This document shows, piece by piece, positions 7,613 through 13,564 of a stretch of DNA of 22,106 nt. The translations under genes were made by a program, and so were the position numbers. The notes beneath the pieces are model-generated. The model ran no database searches. It was not told where the DNA came from and saw only the letters and a program-made list of their open reading frames with translations. Positions within the stretch are counted from its first letter, which is position 1, and each line of letters begins with the position of its first letter. Source of the stretch: a virus; the IMG/VR virus record IMGVR_UViG_3300032092_004790, positions 1 through 22,106 of that record. One strand, given 5' to 3'.

Positions 7613-8443
7613 ATGTTTCAATATAATAATATATTTTCATCTGATCCTATAGAAAACTTTTGGGAAGGCGATTATCTTAACAACATTTTAGAGCCTTATA
7701 AGAATAAAAATATTAAAATTTTAATTTATTCAGAAAATACAAAAGATAAAGATTCCGTACTAAATTTTAAAATAAATTTTAAACCAGATTTGATATTTCA
7801 TATATCTGACGAATGGGGTAACTGGCATTGGCAAAAACTTATGTATGAAAATGTACCTTTAGTTTTTCGTCAATATATGTTTAAGCAATATCCTAAATTA
7901 TCAAATGTTTATCAGATTCCTCTTGGGTATATGAGTAATTATTTAAAACTAAAAAAACCTATAAAACAAATAAAGGATAGAGAAAATTTTTGGGGGTTTT
8001 GCGGAAATATAGAATCTAAAGAATGGCATATTTCTAAAAATAAAATAAAAGAACAAATTAGTAAATTTCCACACGAACATATATTCAGAACAGATCCAGA
8101 AAATATGTTTGATGTTTATAATAATAGTGTGTTTATGCCTAATAGAAGAGGTAATTATTCTTTAGACTGTTTAAGAATATACGAAGCATGTATGGTTGGT
8201 TGCATACCTATTATTGAAGGTTCACCAGATGAATTAACAGGATCATTTTCTTTTAATTTGAATAACAATAAAATTCCTTTTATCTTTATAGAAAATTACG
8301 AAAACTCGGTAGACAAGATTGAAAAATTATATAACGATAAATATAAATTACAAGAAATTTCTGAGTCGTGTATAGAATGGTTCTACCATCAAATAGATAG
8401 TATTCACTTTAAAATAAAAGAAATTTATAAAAATATAAAATAA
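7613..8443 (+). CDS. Exostosin-like glycosyltransferase (GT47-type), third copy
   Basis: From the ATG at 7613 the protein has 276 residues. The frame is open back to 7517, but that would cross the divergent promoter and the opposite gene's start. It has NFWEGDYLN near the N-terminus, an ISDEWGNWHW stretch, and the exostosin-like C-terminal core VFMPNRRGN (P176-N-R-R-G-N181), followed by LRIYEACMVGCIPIIEGS. It resembles the proteins at 2040 and 6667 in this core but not in the N-terminal half, so the three are probably not recent duplicates. A transferase role is inferred from the core. The next gene starts 7 bases after its stop. Confidence 0.65.
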   Translation: MFQYNNIFSSDPIENFWEGDYLNNILEPYKNKNIKILIYSENTKDKDSVLNFKINFKPDLIFHISDEWGNWHWQKLMYENVPLVFRQYMFKQYPKLSNVYQIPLGYMSNYLKLKKPIKQIKDRENFWGFCGNIESKEWHISKNKIKEQISKFPHEHIFRTDPENMFDVYNNSVFMPNRRGNYSLDCLRIYEACMVGCIPIIEGSPDELTGSFSFNLNNNKIPFIFIENYENSVDKIEKLYNDKYKLQEISESCIEWFYHQIDSIHFKIKEIYKNIK

Positions 8444-8450
8444 ATATAAA

Positions 8451-9149
8451 ATGAAAACAGCAATTTGTTTCTCTGGTGAATTAAGAAGTATTGATAAAAC
8501 TTATCATAAATTAAAAGATAAATTATTAGACCGATTTTCAGATTACGATATTTTCTATCATACTTGGAATGACGATCCAGATATTCATAAGTTACACTAT
8601 ATCGAAAAAGATAAAAATACTAAGAATATACTAATAGAAAATAGAGTAACTTTTCCAGAAAGAGAAATATTTCATAAAAATAAAAGACCAGAAGTTTTTG
8701 TTCAAGGAATGTTAAGACAACTATATTGTTTAAAAACGTGTAACGGTTTAAAAAAATTATATGAAAATGAAAACAATTTCAAATATGATATTGTTGTTAG
8801 AATAAGACCTGATTTACTTTTAGTAAACAACACTTCCCTTGAAAGGAAAATAGAGACATGGAATACTAAAAATTATATGTATACTACAGATCATGATGAT
8901 CACTCAGGTTATAATGATCGTTTTTATTTTTCCAATTCTGAGAATATGGATTTTCTTTCAGATAGATTAGATATATTAGATTACTATACAGATTTAGGAG
9001 GAGTTATTCATTATGAAACATTTTTTAAATTTTGTATAAAATATATTAACCTTGATGTAGCTCGTTCAAATATGCAATTTGTTTTATTAAGAAGTAATGG
9101 AGAAATGTCATCAAATTTATTGAAATATAATATAGACTTAGGTATATAA
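8451..9149 (+). CDS. Glycosyltransferase-like protein with FKYDIVVRIRPD motif (paralog B)
   Basis: The 232-residue protein shares with the gene at 6064 the opening CFSGELRS, the LKK-x-Y-E-N-E helix and NFKYDIVVRIRPD (F110 to D121), followed by NDRFYFSNSENMDF and a conserved-looking H-Y-E-T in the C-terminal part. The extra 33 residues include a YHTWNDD stretch near residue 40, another place where acidic residues could bind a metal. I infer a transferase or sugar-binding role from the motif and neighbours. Its 3' end carries the -35 and spacer of the following epimerase promoter (from 9120). TAAATA occurs 4 bases before the ATG, but no matching -35 is visible. Confidence 0.5.
   Translation: MKTAICFSGELRSIDKTYHKLKDKLLDRFSDYDIFYHTWNDDPDIHKLHYIEKDKNTKNILIENRVTFPEREIFHKNKRPEVFVQGMLRQLYCLKTCNGLKKLYENENNFKYDIVVRIRPDLLLVNNTSLERKIETWNTKNYMYTTDHDDHSGYNDRFYFSNSENMDFLSDRLDILDYYTDLGGVIHYETFFKFCIKYINLDVARSNMQFVLLRSNGEMSSNLLKYNIDLGI
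9120..9148 (+). promoter_or_regulatory. Promoter of the GDP-mannose epimerase gene (leaderless type)
   Basis: TTGAAA (9120-9125), 17-base spacer, TATATA (9143-9148), 5 bases, then ATG at 9154. The -35 lies inside the end of the upstream gene. Confidence 0.6.
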
Positions 9150-9153
9150 TAGT

Positions 9154-10146
9154 ATGAGTCAAAAGACAGCTTTAGTGTTAGGTGCTGGTGGATTTATCGG
9201 CAATCATTTAGTAAATCGCTTAAAAAGTGAAGGATATTGGGTTCGTGGTGTTGATCTTAAATACCCAGAATATCAAGAGAAAAGTAATGCAGATGATTTT
9301 ATAATTGGTGATTTGCGTGATGTAAAATTAGTTTCACTTGTAATGTGGTCCCCTCTTCAAAGAACTACAGAAGCGGGAAGCTTTGATGAAGTGTATCAAC
9401 TTGCTGCTGATATGGGCGGAGCTGGTTATATCTTTACTGGAGAAAATGATGCAAATGTTATGCATAACTCTGCAACAATCAATTTGAATGTAGTAGACTT
9501 TGCAGCAAAGTTTGGAGTTAAAAAGATTTTTTACTCTTCATCTGCTTGTATGTATCCTGCATATAATCAAGAAGATCCTAATAATCCAAACTGTGTAGAG
9601 AGTAGTGCATATCCTGCTGCACCAGATTCCGAATATGGTTGGGAAAAACTTTTTAGCGAACGCTTATATCTTGCATATAATAGAAACCATGGTCTTGATG
9701 TTCGTATTGCAAGATTCCATAATATTTTTGGACCTCTTGGAACATGGCAAGGTGGTAAAGAAAAAGCACCTGCCTCAATTTGTCGTAAAGTTCTTTCTGC
9801 AAAAGACGAGATTGAAATTTGGGGAGATGGCGAACAAACACGTTCTTTCCTTTATATTGACGAGTGTATTGAAGGTATTCGTCGTTTAATTAATGGTGAT
9901 TTCTCAGGTCCAGTAAATCTTGGCTCAGAGGAAATGGTTACTATTAATCAACTTGTTGATATTGCATGTTCTATTGAAAGTAAAAATCTTAAAAAGGTTC
10001 ATATCTCTGGCCCAACAGGAGTAAGAGGACGTAATTCAGATAATAAATTAATTAAAGAAAAACTAAATTGGGAACCGAATTATCCACTTTCAAAAGGTAT
10101 TCAAGAAACATATCACTGGATTAAGAGTCAAATGGAGACTAAATAA
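9154..10146 (+). CDS. GDP-mannose 3,5-epimerase
   Basis: This 330-residue extended short-chain dehydrogenase has the NAD motif GAGGFIG (10-16). Compared with the plant enzyme, the known catalytic and substrate residues keep one constant offset of 13: C132 in SSAC (C145), Y161 and K165 in YGWEK (Y174/K178), K204 in GKEKAP (K217), and R293 in GVRGRNSDN (R306). Long segments such as RFHNIFGPLGTW and GDGEQTRSFLYIDECIEG are typical. The enzyme turns GDP-D-mannose into GDP-L-galactose (and GDP-L-gulose) using enzyme-bound NAD. GDP-L-fucose synthase is the usual mis-annotation, but the conserved C/K/R set favours the 3,5-epimerase. It uses more CGT and CTT codons than the island before it. It would supply a GDP-sugar to a transferase such as the one at 12143. 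Confidence 0.88.
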   Translation: MSQKTALVLGAGGFIGNHLVNRLKSEGYWVRGVDLKYPEYQEKSNADDFIIGDLRDVKLVSLVMWSPLQRTTEAGSFDEVYQLAADMGGAGYIFTGENDANVMHNSATINLNVVDFAAKFGVKKIFYSSSACMYPAYNQEDPNNPNCVESSAYPAAPDSEYGWEKLFSERLYLAYNRNHGLDVRIARFHNIFGPLGTWQGGKEKAPASICRKVLSAKDEIEIWGDGEQTRSFLYIDECIEGIRRLINGDFSGPVNLGSEEMVTINQLVDIACSIESKNLKKVHISGPTGVRGRNSDNKLIKEKLNWEPNYPLSKGIQETYHWIKSQMETK

Positions 10147-10149
10147 GAT
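10121..10149 (+). promoter_or_regulatory. Weak candidate promoter of the small gene at 10157
   Basis: TTAAGA (10121-10126), 17-base spacer, TAAGAT (10144-10149), then ATG codons 4 and 7 bases later. The -35 departs from TTGA, so this is tentative. Confidence 0.3.
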
Positions 10150-10156
10150 TATTATG

Positions 10157-10354
10157 ATGACTACAGCGAAAGCATTTGGTATTACTCGTCCCGGCGATCA
10201 CATTGGGCAAACTCAAGCAGTTCCTGCTCAACCTTCTCCTCAACCAAACATTGAGGCAGAGAAATTTAAAATTCTTTCTGAAGCAATTCAGAAATTTATG
10301 AATAAACAAATTTCCAAAGGAGAACTAGAAACAATACAAAACTCGTTGAAGTAA
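10157..10354 (+). CDS. Small protein of unknown function (65 aa)
   Basis: This short protein starts MTTAKAFGITRPGDHIGQ, has a Pro/Gln-rich linker around residues 20-32, and ends in a predicted amphipathic helix (EKFKILSEAIQKFMN ... ELETIQNSLK). An ATG three bases upstream (10154) is equally possible. I do not recognise it. Codon use and amino-acid composition look like a real gene, and it fills the gap between the epimerase and gp46. Its 3' end carries the -35 element of the gp46 promoter and one arm of a 10-bp inverted repeat (10335-10365). Confidence 0.65.
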   Translation: MTTAKAFGITRPGDHIGQTQAVPAQPSPQPNIEAEKFKILSEAIQKFMNKQISKGELETIQNSLK

Positions 10355-10365
10355 TGAGTTTTGTA
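10335..10365 (+). repeat. 10-bp inverted repeat around the gp46 -35 element
   Basis: Bases 10335-10344 are the exact reverse complement of 10356-10365, with an 11-base centre that contains the -35 hexamer (10346-10351). There is no U-tract, so it is not a classic terminator. An operator or a 3' end hairpin for the small upstream gene is possible. Confidence 0.7.
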
Positions 10366-10374
10366 GTGTAAATT
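10346..10374 (+). promoter_or_regulatory. Promoter of gp46 (leaderless type)
   Basis: TTGAAG (10346-10351), 17-base spacer, TAAATT (10369-10374), 5 bases, then the GTG start at 10380. The fit supports GTG as the true start. Confidence 0.55.
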
Positions 10375-10379
10375 AAACT

Positions 10380-12122
10380 GTGAGTTCTAAAACAGTTCAG
10401 TTTCAAAAAATAAAAGTTCGTAATTTCCTATCATACGGTGACTCTCCGATTGAAGTTGAATTCAAAAACGGTATTACATTTGTAACAGGATACAATAAGG
10501 ATGAAGAATCTTACAATGGTGTTGGTAAAACATCACTTATTGTTGAATCTTTATCCTTTTTGCTTTTCGGGGAAACATACAGAGACATTAATCAAAAGCT
10601 TATCAAAAATAAGTTTGGTGGAAAAACGTGTATTGTAGAAGGATGGCTAAAAGTTAACAATGACGAATTATATATAGTTCGTAGTCTTTCTCCTAATAAA
10701 CTTATCTTAACTGTTAATGGTGATTCAGACAGCTACACAAAGTCTGTTCCTGAAACCACTAAATATATTATAGACAATATTGGTGTGTCAAAAACTGTGT
10801 TCACAAACACTATTGTTATGACCAACCGAGAAAGCATGTCTTTTTTAAATCAGAAAAAAGAAGTCAAAACAAAGTTTATTGAAGGCATTCTTGGTCTTGA
10901 AGCATTCGCTGAATTTCTTCGTCTTGCCAAAGATGAAGCAAAACTTGCTGATGATAATCGCGCAAAAAAGTTTCAAGAAAGTACTCTTGTGGAAAGAGAT
11001 TTGAACAATGATCAAACTTACTATACTCAATATGAAGAGAAAAAAGTTCGAGACGAAGACCTTATTAATCAAAAAATAATACTTTTAAAAGCAGTTCAAC
11101 CTGTTGATAATTCTGAAAAAATAAATCAACTACAAGAAGAAAAACAAATTTTAGAAGATTCTTTACCTGAAAAAGAAGAAAGGGTTGGTAAAGGCATTAA
11201 AAAGAAAATGGAACTTGATGCAGATAAATCACAAAAGGAAAAAACACTTCGTGCATTGTCTGGTAAACTCACAGAATGTCCATCTTGTAAAAGACCTTTT
11301 CTTGATCATAACTCTGATGAAATAGAAAACGAAAAAAAGGTTTTAAGAGATAGTATAAATGAACTATCAGTTCAAATTGAAAAGTTCTCAAAGGCTATTA
11401 ATAAAGTCAACTCTGATATTTCTGAAATAAAAACCAAAGTTCGTGAAACGACGAACAATATTCAAAATTTACAAAACGAGCAACAAAAGTTTCTTAAAAG
11501 TGAGATGGAAATAAACAATCTACTTCAACAATTAGAAACTGTTCGTAATAGTGAAAATCCTTTTGGAGAAAAAATTGAAAAAGCTAAAGAAAGACTCTAC
11601 AAGTGTAAAGAACAGTTAGATGTTTTTATCAAAGAATCAAAACTTGCTAACATTGTTAAAGAAGGTGCATCACCTACAGGTGTAAAAGCTCTTGTTATCA
11701 AAAAAGTTATTAACCAATTAAACAATCGCATCAATCATTATCTTGTTCGTTTACATTCACCTTTTCGTATTTATTTTGATGAATTTTTTGAAGAGAATTT
11801 TAAAAGTGTAAATGATGAAGAATACTGCTATGGTAGTTTAAGTGGTGGTGAAGCAAAGCGTGTAGATTTTGCTATGCTTTTTGCATTTCGAGATATAAGA
11901 CGCTTACAAAGCAATGTTCACATCAACTTAACTGTTATGGATGAACTTTTTGACAGTGCATTAGACAGTACAGGAATGAACGACATTATGGAACTCTTAA
12001 AAGAGAGTAAAGATGAGTGCTTTATGGTTGTTACTCATAGACCAGATAATATTGATAATTATGGTTGCAACATTATAGATTTAATCAAAGAAAATGGCAT
12101 CACACTCTTGAATAACTCATAA
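10380..12122 (+). CDS. 46: gp46-like recombination endonuclease subunit (SbcC/Rad50-type ATPase)
   Basis: This 580-residue SMC-like ATPase has an N-terminal P-loop N-G-V-G-K50-T51-S inside a longer SYNGVGKTSL, with the strand KVRNFLSYGDSPIEV before it, as in T4 gp46. A coiled-coil centre (about residues 190-430) is interrupted by the zinc-hook CPSC (C300 and C303). The ABC signature LSGGE (487-491) and Walker B TVMDELFDSALD (D521, E522) follow, with the switch histidine in VVTHRPD. With gp47 (Mre11-like) it would process DNA ends for recombination-dependent replication. The gp47 gene is not in this window, whereas in T4 the two are adjacent. The start is GTG. The next gene's -35 overlaps its 3' end. 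Confidence 0.93.
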   Translation: MSSKTVQFQKIKVRNFLSYGDSPIEVEFKNGITFVTGYNKDEESYNGVGKTSLIVESLSFLLFGETYRDINQKLIKNKFGGKTCIVEGWLKVNNDELYIVRSLSPNKLILTVNGDSDSYTKSVPETTKYIIDNIGVSKTVFTNTIVMTNRESMSFLNQKKEVKTKFIEGILGLEAFAEFLRLAKDEAKLADDNRAKKFQESTLVERDLNNDQTYYTQYEEKKVRDEDLINQKIILLKAVQPVDNSEKINQLQEEKQILEDSLPEKEERVGKGIKKKMELDADKSQKEKTLRALSGKLTECPSCKRPFLDHNSDEIENEKKVLRDSINELSVQIEKFSKAINKVNSDISEIKTKVRETTNNIQNLQNEQQKFLKSEMEINNLLQQLETVRNSENPFGEKIEKAKERLYKCKEQLDVFIKESKLANIVKEGASPTGVKALVIKKVINQLNNRINHYLVRLHSPFRIYFDEFFEENFKSVNDEEYCYGSLSGGEAKRVDFAMLFAFRDIRRLQSNVHINLTVMDELFDSALDSTGMNDIMELLKESKDECFMVVTHRPDNIDNYGCNIIDLIKENGITLLNNS

Positions 12123-12136
12123 AAAGGTTTTAAGTA
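12108..12136 (+). promoter_or_regulatory. Promoter of the GT4 gene (leaderless type)
   Basis: TTGAAT (12108-12113), 17-base spacer, TAAGTA (12131-12136), 6 bases, then ATG at 12143. The -35 lies in the last codons of gp46. Confidence 0.55.
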
Positions 12137-12142
12137 TTTGAA

Positions 12143-13495
12143 ATGCCTACAATCGTTTCAAATAATGAAGTTAAAAAAGTTCCGAATATAAAACCTTTAA
12201 ACGTCGGTTCTTTAAATAAAATAGAATTTTCTAATATAGTTTTTCCTTTTGGAAGAATTTTTGGTCCTAAAATATTTGGGGAATTGTCCCAAAAGTTGTC
12301 GGTATATTCGCCAAACAATAATGGTATAAAAATTCCTGTTCCTGGTGAAGGTCTTCCAAGAGTTATCAACTATTGTGCTGACCAAAGTGGTTGTGCTTTT
12401 TGGCGTATGATTTGGCCAGGAGATGAGCTTCTTGCAAATAACAGAGCAGTAGTAATGACACTTTATCAAATGGTTACACTTGGTCAATTTTATGGAGGAA
12501 TTGATGCAGTTCGTTTACAACGCCAATGCACTGAACCTCAACTCGAATTTATTAAATTTTTAAGAAATGTTTCAGATCAAATGAAACAACAAACAGGCAA
12601 AGGTTTCCGCATTATTTGGGAAGTGGATGATATTGTTTGCCCTGCGGTTGATATTCCAGACTATAATGTTTGCAAAACTGCATTTGAAGGCGACTCGGTT
12701 CATAACAATGTTAAGGAAATGATGAAGTATGTTGACGAGATGACTGTTGTTTCAGAACACATGCGTCAACATTATAAGCAACATTTAAATTTTGATAAAA
12801 TTACTGTTATTCCAAACTATGCACCAAAAAGTTGGATTGATCGTGGATTTGATGAAAAAGATATTCTTAGAAAATATAGTCGTAAAGGAAAGCCAAGAGT
12901 GCTTTATGCAGGAAGTGGAACACATTTTGATGTAAGTAATAAGGTTGGTCAAAAAGATGACTTTGGACATGTGGTTGATAAGATTATGGAAGACATTACA
13001 CTTCATAAAAAGTATGAGTGGGTATTCTTTGGCGCATTACCACTTAAACTAAAACAATTTATTGGAAAAGGAATTGAGTTCCATTCATGGACTTCTATTC
13101 TTGAATATCCGCAAAAGCTTCAAGAAATTGATGTTGATGTAGCAATCGCACCACTTCAAGACAATATTTTCTCTCGTTCAAAAGCAAATATCAAATTAAC
13201 AGAAGCAGGCGTTCAAGGCATTCCTTGTATTGCACAAAATATCGACTGTTATAATTCGGATGGTTGGAAATACTTGTTTAATACTGCTGATGAATTGTTT
13301 AATAAAATTGATGAAGTTTTAAAAACAGAAAATTCGTACATAGAAGCATGTCGTTTTGCACGCGAATATTCAGAGAAGTTTTTCTTACAAAATCATCTTG
13401 ATCAGTATATTCTACTCTATACAACAGAGTATGGCGATGAAAAACGAAAAGAGTGTAAAACATTCTTTAATAATAATAAAGAACAATTTCTATAA
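12143..13495 (+). CDS. GT4-type (GT-B fold) glycosyltransferase
   Basis: The 450-residue protein has a GT-B layout. After about 75 unique residues comes GCAFWRMIWPGDELL, the G-x-x-x-x-R-x-x-x-P opening found in phage GT4 proteins. Then come IIWEVDDI (acidic loop), MTVVSEHMRQH and ITVIPNY (end of the N-terminal domain), RVLYAGSGTH (start of the C-terminal nucleotide-sugar domain), VDVAIAPLQDN, and KANIKLTEAGVQGIPCIA, which carries the family's conserved glutamate region. It is flanked by its own promoter and a terminator, so it is monocistronic and sits between gp46 and gp43. Its codons match the replication genes, not the glycan island, suggesting long residence. Targets could be a virion protein or DNA bases; T4 also glucosylates its DNA, but this protein does not resemble the T4 enzymes to me. 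Confidence 0.8.
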   Translation: MPTIVSNNEVKKVPNIKPLNVGSLNKIEFSNIVFPFGRIFGPKIFGELSQKLSVYSPNNNGIKIPVPGEGLPRVINYCADQSGCAFWRMIWPGDELLANNRAVVMTLYQMVTLGQFYGGIDAVRLQRQCTEPQLEFIKFLRNVSDQMKQQTGKGFRIIWEVDDIVCPAVDIPDYNVCKTAFEGDSVHNNVKEMMKYVDEMTVVSEHMRQHYKQHLNFDKITVIPNYAPKSWIDRGFDEKDILRKYSRKGKPRVLYAGSGTHFDVSNKVGQKDDFGHVVDKIMEDITLHKKYEWVFFGALPLKLKQFIGKGIEFHSWTSILEYPQKLQEIDVDVAIAPLQDNIFSRSKANIKLTEAGVQGIPCIAQNIDCYNSDGWKYLFNTADELFNKIDEVLKTENSYIEACRFAREYSEKFFLQNHLDQYILLYTTEYGDEKRKECKTFFNNNKEQFL

Positions 13496-13500
13496 TAATA

Positions 13501-13525
13501 AAACCCAGTTTAAAAACTGGGTTTT
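13501..13525 (+). terminator. Rho-independent terminator after the GT4 gene
   Basis: Arms AAACCCAGTT and AACTGGGTTT with a small A-rich loop are followed by a T-rich run (TTTTCTCTT). It lies 5 bases after the GT4 stop and just before the gp43 promoter. Confidence 0.85.
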
Positions 13526-13528
13526 CTC

Positions 13529-13558
13529 TTGCAAGTGAAGAACTGAGTAGTATAGTAT
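13529..13558 (+). promoter_or_regulatory. Promoter of gp43 (leaderless type)
   Basis: TTGCAA (13529-13534), then TATAGT after 16 bases (13551-13556) or TAGTAT after 18 (13553-13558). The ATG follows 8 or 6 bases later at 13565. Being just after a terminator, this gene needs its own promoter. Confidence 0.55.
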
Positions 13559-13564
13559 ATCTGT

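Noticed and set aside
8441-8450. TAAATA before the gene at 8451 as a promoter
   Set aside because: No TTGA-like element lies 33-36 bases before the start; A/T-rich matches to the -10 alone are expected by chance.
12130-12369. Minus-strand open frames opposite the GT4 gene
   Set aside because: They are shadows of a clear + strand gene, with no family resemblance and no promoter or coding bias.
13356-13538. Small + strand open frame across the end of the GT4 gene
   Set aside because: It overlaps the GT4 coding region in another frame and runs through the terminator.
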